Notes under the pieces: model-generated | What the model was told of the DNA's origin: nothing | The model's database searches: none | The model's input: only the letters and a program-made list of their open reading frames with translations | NCBI GenBank assembly: GCA_902826685.1 | Contig: CADEFT010000002.1 | Coordinates: 248,001-312,000 of the forward strand | DNA: 64,000 bases | DNA from: an uncultured Acidobacteriota bacterium | Lineage (GTDB): Bacteria; Acidobacteriota; Terriglobia; Bryobacterales; Bryobacteraceae | Reading direction: 5' to 3' | Program-made: the position numbers and the translations under genes | In this document: piece after piece, positions 25,800 through 33,600 of the stretch | Layout: each line of letters begins with the position of its first letter | Position numbering within the stretch: the first letter of the stretch is position 1

Positions 25800-26645
25800 C
25801 TAGCGGTCGTAGTCGCGCTCGGCTTCCAGCCGCTCGAAGATCCGCTTCACGGCTTCAAGCGGCGGCCCCATCGACGCATCTTCCTTGAGCTCGAGCAGCA
25901 GCGGATACTGATCGCCGCGCGACCGCAGATGTTGCATCGCCTTGCGCCAGCCGATGGTGCCGCCTTCCTTCAGATAAGGAAACAGGTGCGCATCGGCCTT
26001 GCCGTCGTTGTCGTGCACATGAGTGGAGCGGATGCGGTTCTTCATGACGTCGAAGGCCGCTTCCACACCTTCGTTCAAATTGGCGTGGCCGGTGTCGAAG
26101 CAGAAGCCGAGGTCGAGATGCGTTACGCCAAGGAAATGCACCAGCCGCTCGGCGCTGGAAAGCTCGTTGGGAATGTTTTCGAGCAGAATCTCCACGCCGC
26201 GCTGCTTGGCGAACACGCGCAACTCATCGAGCGCGTTGAAGGCGGCATCCACCTTGCTCATATTCCACGGCTCGTTGAGTACGCCGATGTGCTGGATCAG
26301 GTAGCGGAACGGAACGTACTCGGCCAGTTCGATGGCCCGTTTGATCTGATCCACCATCACCACGCGCTTGGACTTCACGGTTTCGGTGATGGTGATGGTG
26401 GCGTTCGGCCCGGTGCGGCCCCAGCAATCGTCGCTGTACATGGGCGCATGCAGGGCGTGCAGCTTCAACGGGGAATCGCGGAACCAGTGGCCCAACTCCT
26501 GAAACTGCTGCTGGTTCTCGTAGTCCAGGTGCTGGCGCGCGCAGAAGATTTCCACCAGCGGAATGCCGGCGTCCCAAATGCGATCGAGCCAGGAAGTGGT
26601 CAACCGGTGGTTGACGATGAAATGCGTCGAAAGCGCGTGCTGCAT
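25800..26645 (-). CDS. Sugar phosphate isomerase/epimerase family TIM-barrel protein
   Basis: A 281-aa TIM-barrel protein of the AP-endonuclease-2-like isomerase family. Visible landmarks are STHFIVNHRL, PLVEIFCARQHLDY, LHALHAPMYSD, LLENIPNE with a metal-ligand Glu, LGFCFDTGHAN, STHVHDNDGKADAHL with His ligands, and YPLLLELKED. No signal peptide is present. The ATG at 26645 follows the gamma-glutamyltransferase stop by seven bases, so the two are probably one transcript. The substrate is not deducible. A sugar-phosphate isomerase and an endonuclease-IV-like fold are both possible from the fold alone; the lack of endonuclease IV motifs favours the former. Confidence 0.88.
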   Translation of the reverse strand: MQHALSTHFIVNHRLTTSWLDRIWDAGIPLVEIFCARQHLDYENQQQFQELGHWFRDSPLKLHALHAPMYSDDCWGRTGPNATITITETVKSKRVVMVDQIKRAIELAEYVPFRYLIQHIGVLNEPWNMSKVDAAFNALDELRVFAKQRGVEILLENIPNELSSAERLVHFLGVTHLDLGFCFDTGHANLNEGVEAAFDVMKNRIRSTHVHDNDGKADAHLFPYLKEGGTIGWRKAMQHLRSRGDQYPLLLELKEDASMGPPLEAVKRIFERLEAERDYDR

Positions 26646-26652
26646 GAATCCC

Positions 26653-28308
26653 CTAGTAACCGGCCGCCTTGCCGTGGGCGCGGCGGTCGGTGCCGCCCTG
26701 CCACGATTCGCCTTCGCGCACGATGGCTTCCACCAGCGCGACACCGCGAATCGAATCCACGGCGTGGCCTTTCTGTTTGAGTAGCTCCACCGTATCGGGC
26801 GAAAAGCCGCGTTCGAGCATGAGCTTGTCGGGCAGCCACTGGTGATGAATGCGCGGCGCGTCCACGGCTTCCTGCGCGTTCAGGCCGAAATCGACGGCGT
26901 TCAGGATCACCTGCAGCACGCCGTTGATGATGCGCGATCCGCCCGGCGCGCCCACCACCATGAACAGCTTGCCGTCTTTGAGAACGATGGTGGGTGTCAT
27001 CGACGACAGCGGCCGTTTGCCAGGCTCGATCACGTTGGCCTCGCCCTGCACCAGCCCGAACAGGTTGGGCACGCCGGGTTTGGCCGAAAAGTCGTCCATC
27101 TCGTTGTTGAGCAGAAAGCCCAGGCCCGGAACGGTCACGCCCGAGCCGTAGCTGCCATTCAGGGTATAGGTGAGCGCGGCGGCGTTGCCCTTGGCGTCGA
27201 CGATGGAAATATGCGTTGTTTCGGCGCTCTCGGCCGCCGGCTGTTTGCCGGGACGAATTTGCTCGGAGGTGGACGCACGGCCGGGATCGATGGACGCGCG
27301 CAAGCTGTCGATATACCGCTTGCTGAGAAGACCCGGCACCGGCACTTTGAAGAAATCGGGATCCGCCATGTGTTCGGACCGGTCGGCATAGAAGCGCCGC
27401 ATCACTTCCGCCAGATAGTGCACGGTGGCGGCGGAGCCATGTCCTCCCCGCTCATAGCCCGAGCCTTCGAGCATCCCCATCATCTGCAGAATGCCGATGC
27501 CGCCGGAACTGGGCGGCGGCGCGGTCAGGATGTCGTAGCCGCGATAGGAGCCCGTGAGCGGCTTCCGCTCCGCCGTGCGGTAGCTCTTCAAATCGTCGAG
27601 CGTGACCAACCCTCCGGCCGCCGCCATCTCCGCCGCCAGCTTGCGGGCCGTCTCGCCCCGATAGAAATCGGCGGCGCCCTGTTTGGCGATGCGGCGCAAG
27701 GTTCTGGCGAGCTCCGGCTGCGCGATCGTATCGCCCCACTTGTGAAACTTGCCACCTTTCAGAAAAATGCGGTTCGATTCGGGGAACTGCGACAGCAGCT
27801 TCGCGGTGCCTTCGAGGGACTTTGCCAGCGAGTAGGAAACCGGGAACCCGCGAGCCAGCCGGATGGCCGGCGCCACCAACTCCGCCCACGGCTTCGATCC
27901 GTACTTCGCGTGGGCCGTATGCAGGCCATGCACCGTACCCGGCACACCCGAGGCGCGCCACCCGACCAGCGAATCGCGCCCCAACTCGCCCTTATCGTCG
28001 AGGTACATGTTGCGGGTGGCCTTGGCCGGAGCCTTTTCCCGGAAGTCGTAAAAGGTGGACTCGCCCGCGGCGGTCCGTAAAAGAAGAAAGCCGCCGCCGC
28101 CGAGGTTGCCCGCCGTGGGATGAGTCACGGCCAGGGCAAAAGCCACGGCGACGGCGGCGTCGATCGCATTGCCGCCTTTGCGCAGCACTTCCACACCGGC
28201 TTCCGAAGCCAACGGTTCCTGCGCCACGACCATGGCGGAGCGTTCCCGAACCGGCTCGGCGGCCGCGCAAACAACCAACAGAAAAGAGAGCGAGGTGGCC
28301 TTCCGCAT
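26653..28308 (-). CDS. ggt: Gamma-glutamyltransferase
   Basis: Periplasmic N-terminal-nucleophile hydrolase that cleaves glutathione and gamma-glutamyl amides. The 551-aa precursor has a signal peptide (MRKATSLSFLLVVCAAA). The large chain has GGNAIDAAVAVAFAL and HPTAGNLGGGGFLL. The autoprocessing site TTHISIVDAKGNAA puts the nucleophile at Thr364. The small chain has LNNEMDDFS, PLSSMTPTIVL and GAPGGSRIINGV. All family landmarks are intact, so it should be active. I start at the ATG at 28308, because the frame eight codons upstream lacks support. The sugar isomerase gene follows after seven bases; a functional link is not evident. Confidence 0.94.
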   Translation of the reverse strand: MRKATSLSFLLVVCAAAEPVRERSAMVVAQEPLASEAGVEVLRKGGNAIDAAVAVAFALAVTHPTAGNLGGGGFLLLRTAAGESTFYDFREKAPAKATRNMYLDDKGELGRDSLVGWRASGVPGTVHGLHTAHAKYGSKPWAELVAPAIRLARGFPVSYSLAKSLEGTAKLLSQFPESNRIFLKGGKFHKWGDTIAQPELARTLRRIAKQGAADFYRGETARKLAAEMAAAGGLVTLDDLKSYRTAERKPLTGSYRGYDILTAPPPSSGGIGILQMMGMLEGSGYERGGHGSAATVHYLAEVMRRFYADRSEHMADPDFFKVPVPGLLSKRYIDSLRASIDPGRASTSEQIRPGKQPAAESAETTHISIVDAKGNAAALTYTLNGSYGSGVTVPGLGFLLNNEMDDFSAKPGVPNLFGLVQGEANVIEPGKRPLSSMTPTIVLKDGKLFMVVGAPGGSRIINGVLQVILNAVDFGLNAQEAVDAPRIHHQWLPDKLMLERGFSPDTVELLKQKGHAVDSIRGVALVEAIVREGESWQGGTDRRAHGKAAGY

Positions 28309-28352
28309 CAAGGCAATTCTAGCGCCAGCCACCTGCTCCCCGTTCTTTCGGT

Positions 28353-29252
28353 TTAGGCCTTACGGTAGCGGCGGGCCAGCGCGGCCGCGCCGATACCACC
28401 GGCCACCAGCAGCACGGTGCCGGGTTCGGGCACCGTCGGATCGGCGGCGCCGGGCAGCGAACCGCAATCCGGCAGTCCGGGAGCGCCGCAGGTCTGCAGC
28501 GTGCCGCCCTGCAGGAACACGGCGGAATCCAGGATCTGATCGCTGGTGTCGGCGATGGCCAGACGCAGCGTGTTTTCGACACCCACGTTCACCGACGCCG
28601 TCAAGGCGAACAGGTTCGTGAAGCCGCCGACATCGAGCGAGCTGATGGTGCCGTTCCGGTTGTCGCGGAACTGCGCGCAGTTGGTCGGGTTGGGCCCCGG
28701 CGAAGAGGAACTCGCCTGGCCGCAGTTCACATTGTTGATGGTCACCGGCGTGTTGCTGCCGGGGACCAGCGCGCGGTTGACGCCGTTGACCTGAAACGCA
28801 AACACGTCGTTATACTGCGAGTTCACGTACTGAGGATATTCGCGCGAGGCGAACACATAGCCGAACTGGATGTTGGCGGCCGTAGGAATAAAGGTGATGG
28901 TCAGCACCGACGCGTTGAACGTCGTCGCGCCGACGATCGCTCCCAGCGTGGCGTCGCCCGCCGCCGTATTGTTGTCGCTGAACCCGGATCCGAGGTCGGA
29001 CGTCAGACCCGAAGTCAGAATGATGCCCGTGTCGACTCCGACTCCCGACGCGTTGCCGGCCGTAAAGGTCCCCGACGCGGCATTGGAGCCGGTATAGGTG
29101 GCCGAGACCAGCGTAATGCCGCTCGATCCGGCCAGCAGGGCGTTCGCGAGACTGGTGGCGGTGACTCCGCCTCCCAGGTTGGTGATGGTGATTGCCTGGG
29201 CGCTAAAGACGCCCGAAACAGCAAAGAGAGAGAACAGGCCGAGCCTCTTCAT
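28353..29252 (-). CDS. PEP-CTERM sorting-domain protein with choice-of-anchor-L-like domain
   Basis: A 299-aa surface-type protein. It has a signal peptide (MKRLGLFSLFAVSGVFSAQA), then a beta-rich domain with GVDTGIILTSG, NASVLTITFIPTAANIQFGYVFASREYPQY and DVFAFQVNG (in family order), a pattern I associate with 'choice-of-anchor L' domains. The C-terminus is a classic PEP-CTERM tail: VPEPGTVLLVAGGIG, a membrane helix, and a basic RRYRKA end, which directs processing by an exosortase. No exosortase gene is in the window. Low Lys and high Gly/Ala/Thr/Asn content fits an exported, possibly matrix-associated protein. Transcribed leftward from the promoter at 29293-29321. Confidence 0.88.
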   Translation of the reverse strand: MKRLGLFSLFAVSGVFSAQAITITNLGGGVTATSLANALLAGSSGITLVSATYTGSNAASGTFTAGNASGVGVDTGIILTSGLTSDLGSGFSDNNTAAGDATLGAIVGATTFNASVLTITFIPTAANIQFGYVFASREYPQYVNSQYNDVFAFQVNGVNRALVPGSNTPVTINNVNCGQASSSSPGPNPTNCAQFRDNRNGTISSLDVGGFTNLFALTASVNVGVENTLRLAIADTSDQILDSAVFLQGGTLQTCGAPGLPDCGSLPGAADPTVPEPGTVLLVAGGIGAAALARRYRKA

Positions 29253-29292
29253 GGATGCACGCTCCGAAGGTGTAGGGTTAAACTCCTAAACG

Positions 29293-29321
29293 AGTATAGG
29301 GTTCGAAAGGCAACAAATCAA
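29293..29321 (-). promoter_or_regulatory. Promoter of the PEP-CTERM gene
   Basis: Reading the minus strand, TTGATT (29321-29316) and TATACT (29298-29293) are separated by 17 bases, a near-consensus sigma-70 promoter 41 bases before the start at 29252. Just upstream lies the perfect palindrome GTAATATTAC (29324-29333), which could be an activator or repressor site. The same 182-base gap also contains CGTGC-TAAT-GCACG (29369-29382) on the cpaB side. Confidence 0.55.
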
Positions 29322-29434
29322 CAGTAATATTACGCTCAACCTGTAGCGTCTATGGGCTACCGTACGAACGTGCTAATGCACGACGCGCCCGGCGCCGATA
29401 GTAGAGGGACGAATCGCTTTCGGACTCCTATCGC

Positions 29435-30181
29435 ATGAAGAAAAAGAACCTTGTACCGCTGCTTGGGATCGCGTTCATCGTGGCCGTGGTTTCCACCGGC
29501 GTGTTCTACGGGCTGTTTGTCGGGCGGCTGAATTCGGCTGTGCCGGCGGGTCCGGGCAGTCAACAAATTCTGGTGGCGGCGCGAGATCTTGAGCCGGGCG
29601 CGATCCTCACCGAATCGGATGTGAAGCAGATTCCGTGGGTAGCGCCGGCGGCCCCGGCGGATTCGGTGACCGAGATTCGCGACACGGTGGGCAAAGTGGT
29701 CCTGCGGCCGGTGGCGGCCAACGATCTGGTGCATCGCTCCGACCTTGGGACCGAATCGGGCGGAGGGGTGGAAAGCGGCAGCCTGGGCATTCCCGACGGA
29801 ATGCGCGCGGTGTCGCTGCAGGTGCAGGATTCCGGCGGCGTGGTGGCCTTGTTGAAGCCCGGCCATATCGTCGACGTGCAGGTGGTGGGACAGATGCCTT
29901 CGGCGCGCGGCAATGAGCCGCATCTGCGCACGATTCTGGAAAACGTGAAGGTGTTGACGCTGCCGAGGGACAACTCCACCGTTCGCGCCGGGACGCAGAT
30001 TATTACGGTGCTGGCGAGTCCCAAGGAAGCTTCGGTTCTGGGGCTGGCGGATTCTTCGGCCAAGGTGCGCCTGGCGCTGCGCAATCCGCTCGACCGCAAG
30101 GCGCAAAATGTGGACACCATCGAATACGGCAGCCTGTTCCAGGGCAATGCCGCCCGCGCCGGAGCCGCCGCCAGGAAGTAA
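29435..30181 (+). CDS. cpaB: Flp pilus assembly protein CpaB
   Basis: Periplasmic/inner-membrane component of the Tad (Flp) pilus, 248 aa. It has an N-terminal helix (LVPLLGIAFIVAVVSTGVFYGLFVG) and an SAF-like domain around QQILVAARDLEPGAILTESDV and VVLRPVAANDLV. The CpaB core follows (IPDGMRAVSLQVQDSGGVVALLKPGHIVDVQVVG, in family order), and the C-terminal half is QIITVLASPKEASVL. It is followed 12 bases later by tadB. The usual neighbours cpaC, cpaE/tadZ and tadA are absent here, so only a fragment of a tad locus is present. It may work with pilus genes elsewhere. Confidence 0.9.
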   Translation: MKKKNLVPLLGIAFIVAVVSTGVFYGLFVGRLNSAVPAGPGSQQILVAARDLEPGAILTESDVKQIPWVAPAAPADSVTEIRDTVGKVVLRPVAANDLVHRSDLGTESGGGVESGSLGIPDGMRAVSLQVQDSGGVVALLKPGHIVDVQVVGQMPSARGNEPHLRTILENVKVLTLPRDNSTVRAGTQIITVLASPKEASVLGLADSSAKVRLALRNPLDRKAQNVDTIEYGSLFQGNAARAGAAARK

Positions 30182-30193
30182 GGAAAGCCCAAC

Positions 30194-31168
30194 ATGACGG
30201 CCTTGCTCGCCACGCTGGTTTTTCTCGGGACGTTTCTGGCAGCCGCGGTTGCCGTGATCGCCTCCAGTCTGCTGCTGGAGCGGCGGGAGCGGATGAAGCC
30301 GGTCACTCTGAACATCGACGCCGAACCACCCGCGTTTCCAGGCGACGAGCAGCCGGCGCTGCTGCGGGAACAGGAACTGAGCACGATCTCACCGCTGGCC
30401 AAGGTGCTGGAGAAGCTCGACTTCGTCGACATTCTCGAAAATCAGCTTCTGGAAGCGGACCTGAAGGTTTCCGTCGGCCGCGTCACGGCCTTGATGATGC
30501 TCTGCGGCGTGGTGGGATTGGCGCTCGCCAACTCCATCAGTTGGCCGCCGATTCTGGCCAAGCTGGTCTTTGCCGTCTTCTGCTCGCTGATCCCCTATTT
30601 CTACATCCTGCAAAAGCGCGGCAAGCGGCGCACGCTGCTGCGGGAGCAGTTCCCCGAGGTCGTCGACACCATGGCGCGCGCCATGCGGGCCGGCCATCCC
30701 CTTCCGGGCGCTCTCGATCTGGCCGCCAGCCAGGCGCCGATGCCGCTCGGCCGGGAGTTGCGCAAGACGGTGGCTGAAGGCGCCTTCGGCATGCCGTGGA
30801 ACCAGGCTCTCGACCACCTGGGCCAGCGTCTGCGCCTCCAGGAGGTATCGATCTTCGTCGCCGCCGTCCAGATTCAGAGCCGCACGGGCGGCAATCTGAG
30901 CGAGGTGTTCGACAAGCTTTCCGAAAACATGCGCGAGGCGGCGGCGGTTCGCGGGGAAGTGGAAGCATTTTCCAATCAGGGCCGGCTGGCCGGCAAGATT
31001 CTCACCGCCCTCCCCGCCGTCATCGCGTTCATGATGTTTATGGTGAACCCGGCCTTTCTGATGCCGCTGATCGAGGAGACGGCCGGGCGCTACATGCTGT
31101 GCGGCGCCGTGGTGGGCCTGGTGCTGGCTCACTTCGTCATCCGCAAACTGGTCGATATCCGCTTATGA
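30194..31168 (+). CDS. tadB: Tad pilus inner-membrane platform protein TadB (type II secretion F domain)
   Basis: A 324-aa membrane protein. It has an N-terminal helix (LATLVFLGTFLAAAVAVIASSLLL), a second helix near VTALMMLCGVVGLALANSI, then the T2SF domain with REQFPEVVDTMARAMRAGHPLPGALD (in family order), FVAAVQIQSRTGGNLSEVFDKL and two C-terminal helices (ILTALPAVIAFMMFM and GRYMLCGAVVGLVLAHFVI). In Tad systems TadB and TadC form the platform on which the TadA ATPase acts. Its TGA overlaps the ATG of tadC (ATGA at 31165-31168), so the two subunits are translationally coupled. Confidence 0.92.
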   Translation: MTALLATLVFLGTFLAAAVAVIASSLLLERRERMKPVTLNIDAEPPAFPGDEQPALLREQELSTISPLAKVLEKLDFVDILENQLLEADLKVSVGRVTALMMLCGVVGLALANSISWPPILAKLVFAVFCSLIPYFYILQKRGKRRTLLREQFPEVVDTMARAMRAGHPLPGALDLAASQAPMPLGRELRKTVAEGAFGMPWNQALDHLGQRLRLQEVSIFVAAVQIQSRTGGNLSEVFDKLSENMREAAAVRGEVEAFSNQGRLAGKILTALPAVIAFMMFMVNPAFLMPLIEETAGRYMLCGAVVGLVLAHFVIRKLVDIRL

Positions 31169-32064
31169 GTCCCATCGGAATTCTGCTGTCGTTCTTTCTG
31201 TTCGTGCTGGCCAGCATTCTGGTTGCCGGCTATCACCTGCTCAGCCGCAAGGCGGCCGAAGCGGGCGGCGTGCTCACCGAACCGGACGATCAATCCCCGA
31301 AAGCGCTGGTGCTTTCCACCTTCCAGGCGCTGGGCGAATCGATGCCCACTTCCAAAGGCGGCAAGGTGGCCATGGAACAGCGGCTCATCTATGCCGGCTA
31401 CCGGTTCCCGTCGGCGATCAAAGCCTACACGGGCGCCAAGTGGGGCATCGGGCTGCTGGCCGGGGCGTTCTTCGCCATCATTGCCGCCGCCAATCAGAAC
31501 AGCGGCGAAATGGCCCTGGCCGCCGCCATCTGCGGGTTGGGGATCGGATTCCTGCTGCCGGAGCGCTTCCTGGACTGGCGCATCAGCGCGCGTAACGACC
31601 GGTTGCGGCGCGCCATCTCGCCGGCGCTCGATCTGACGGTGATGGCTCTCGAAGCCGGACAGAATCTCGACCAGAGCCTGCTATCGGCCAGCCGCGGATT
31701 GCGCGCCACGTTCCCCGATCTGGCCGCCGAGCTGCACCAGGCGCATCTGGAAATGCGGGCCGCCAAGGCGCGAGGAGAGGCGCTGACGCATATGGCCGGC
31801 CGCAACAACGAACCCGAACTGCGCAAGCTCTGCCTGCTGCTGGTCGAAAGCGACCGCTTCGGCACCAGCCTGGCGCCCGCCCTCCGCCAGCATTCCAAGT
31901 ATCTGCGCGTGCGGTTCCGTCAAAAGGCGCAGGAAGCCGCCCGCAAACTCACCGTGAAGCTCGTCTTTCCGGTATTCTTCCTTATCTTTCCTTCGATCCT
32001 GGTGGTGACGCTCGGGCCCGCCGCGCTCACGCTGATGAAGTATCTGAAGCAGATCGCGCAGTAG
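31165..32064 (+). CDS. tadC: Tad pilus inner-membrane platform protein TadC (type II secretion F domain)
   Basis: A 299-aa second platform subunit. It has an N-terminal helix (MSPIGILLSFFLFVLASILVAGYHLL), a two-helix hairpin around WGIGLLAGAFFAIIAAA and GLGIGFLLPERFLDW, the T2SF core AISPALDLTVMALEAGQNLDQ and LCLLLVESDRFGTSLAPAL, then C-terminal helices KLVFPVFFLIFPSILVVTLGP. The start is the ATG in the ATGA overlap with tadB; the upstream open frame is the wrong frame of tadB. The convergent Mrp gene starts five bases beyond its stop. No pilin, secretin or TadA ATPase gene is seen downstream, so the pilus machinery is split. Confidence 0.92.
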   Translation: MSPIGILLSFFLFVLASILVAGYHLLSRKAAEAGGVLTEPDDQSPKALVLSTFQALGESMPTSKGGKVAMEQRLIYAGYRFPSAIKAYTGAKWGIGLLAGAFFAIIAAANQNSGEMALAAAICGLGIGFLLPERFLDWRISARNDRLRRAISPALDLTVMALEAGQNLDQSLLSASRGLRATFPDLAAELHQAHLEMRAAKARGEALTHMAGRNNEPELRKLCLLLVESDRFGTSLAPALRQHSKYLRVRFRQKAQEAARKLTVKLVFPVFFLIFPSILVVTLGPAALTLMKYLKQIAQ

Positions 32065-32069
32065 CGAAT

Positions 32070-32903
32070 CTAATCTTCCACGGCGATGCTGGGACCCTTG
32101 ATCGCCGCCGCCTCGGCCGCGCGGCCGAGCACCGCTTGCGCCAGATCGAAGAACGGCTTGGCGCCGGCCGCCGCCGCTCCACCGAGCGCCACGGGCCGGC
32201 CACTATCGCCGCCCGCGCGAATCTCCGGCACCAGCGGCAATTCGCCCAGCAGCGGCATGTTCATCTCCTGCGCCATACGCTTGCCGCCGCCCTGGCCAAA
32301 CACATCGATGCGCTCGCCCGATTGCGGAGCCACCAGGTAGCTCATGTTCTCGACCACACCGAGCAGTTCGACATGCAACTGCCGGAACATGTTAATTGCC
32401 TTGCGCGCGTCTTCAAGGGCGACTTCGGAAGGCGTGGTGACGACGATGGCTCCGGTGATAGGAGTCGATTGCGCCAGCGATAAGACCACATCGCCAGTGC
32501 CGGGCGGCAGATCCACCAGCAGGTAGTCGAGTTCGCCCCATTCCACGTTGCGGACGAACTGCTGCATGACGCTGTGCAGCATGGGGCCGCGCCAGATGAC
32601 GGGCTTGTCGCCGGGGCTGAGAAAGCCCATCGACATCACTTTGAGCCCGTGCGCCTCGATGGGGCGGATGCGGTCGCCATTGCCGCGCGGCGCCTCATTA
32701 GCGCCGAGCATTCGGGGAACGTTGGGTCCGTAGACGTCGGCGTCGAGCAGTCCGGCCTTGTGCCCAAGAGCGCCGAGCGCAAGGGCGAGGTTGACGGAAA
32801 CGGTGGTCTTTCCGACTCCGCCTTTTCCGGAGCCGATGGTAATCAGATGCCGCACGCCCGCCACGGGAGGCTTCGGCGCGGCCATGTTCGGTTGAGGACC
32901 CAT
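32070..32903 (-). CDS. mrp: Mrp/NBP35-family P-loop ATPase, cysteine-free
   Basis: A 277-aa iron-sulfur-carrier-type ATPase. It has the deviant P-loop GSGKGGVGKTT (about 24-34), DADVYGPNVPRMLG, MGFLSPGDKPVIWRGPM, DYLLVDLPPGTGDVVLS and VVENMSYLV. In classical Mrp/ApbC the next motif is CxxC, which binds a bridging cluster; here it reads APQSG, and there is no cysteine in the protein. The N-terminal DUF59 domain found in many homologues is also missing. ATPase features are intact, so it may serve as an assembly or targeting ATPase without a cluster of its own. Convergent with tadC. Confidence 0.88.
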   Translation of the reverse strand: MGPQPNMAAPKPPVAGVRHLITIGSGKGGVGKTTVSVNLALALGALGHKAGLLDADVYGPNVPRMLGANEAPRGNGDRIRPIEAHGLKVMSMGFLSPGDKPVIWRGPMLHSVMQQFVRNVEWGELDYLLVDLPPGTGDVVLSLAQSTPITGAIVVTTPSEVALEDARKAINMFRQLHVELLGVVENMSYLVAPQSGERIDVFGQGGGKRMAQEMNMPLLGELPLVPEIRAGGDSGRPVALGGAAAAGAKPFFDLAQAVLGRAAEAAAIKGPSIAVED

Positions 32904-32920
32904 GTGGCTTTCAGAGTAAC

Positions 32921-33600
32921 ACTGGGGCTACTTTGGACCGGTCGTGAGCGCGTCCCGATGACGCGCGGGCCGCTGTTCGAGCGCGTCTCTGGCGACCACA
33001 TGACCCGAGGCCGCCAGCTTGATCGACGGCCGCGATCCGGAGCGAAAACGTCGAGGCTACCTTGGGCCAGAGCCGTTACGGCCAGTCGAGAGGCCGCCAA
33101 CTCCAGGCCACCGCAGCCCGGGCAAGAGGCGTGCGGCCCGCTTTTCGAGCGCGCGCCTGTGGCGACCAACAACCCGAGGCCGCCAGCTTGATCGACGGCC
33201 GCGATCCGGAGCGAAGACGTTGAGGCTACCTTTGGGCCGAGCCGTTGCGGACCCCAAACTCCAGTCCACCGCAGCCCGAATCGCGGGACCAACACATCGA
33301 GGCTACTTTGGCCAGAGGCGTGTGGCCGCTGTTCGAGCGCGCGCCTCTGGCGGCCAATAACCCGAGGCCGTCAGCTTGATCGACGGCCACGATCCGGAGC
33401 GAAAACGTCGAGGCTACCTTGGGCCAGAGCCGTTGCGGCCAGTCGAGAGAGCGCCAACCCAGTCGACCGCCGCCGGATCGCGGCACGAACACATCGGACC
33501 TACTTCGAGCCGGTCATAAGCGCATCCCAATGACGCCCGGCGCGCTGTTCGAGCGCCGGCACGTCCCTGGCCAGCACATAACCCGAGGCCGCCAGCTCTT
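32921..33600. repeat. Degenerate tandem array matching the 3' end of the hydrolase gene
   Basis: The roughly 600-base gene-free interval before the hydrolase stop (33500) holds imperfect tandem copies. The core CGAGGCCGCCAGCTTGATCG begins at 33006 and 33175, with a one-mismatch copy at 33363. A diverged core (CGAGGCCGCCAGCTC) is at 33584, inside the hydrolase gene. Spacing is 169, 188 and 221 bases. A second shared block is GTCGAGGCTACCTTGGGCC (33050, variants 33219 and 33407). The first copy, read leftwards, still ends RHRDALTTGPK-stop against RHWDALMTGSK-stop in the gene. Open frames in the array are repeat by-products and are not called as genes. Confidence 0.75.

Noticed and set aside
32574..33492. 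Several overlapping small open frames in the repeat region
   Set aside because: They repeat the same translated repeat unit on both strands and are by-products of the array.
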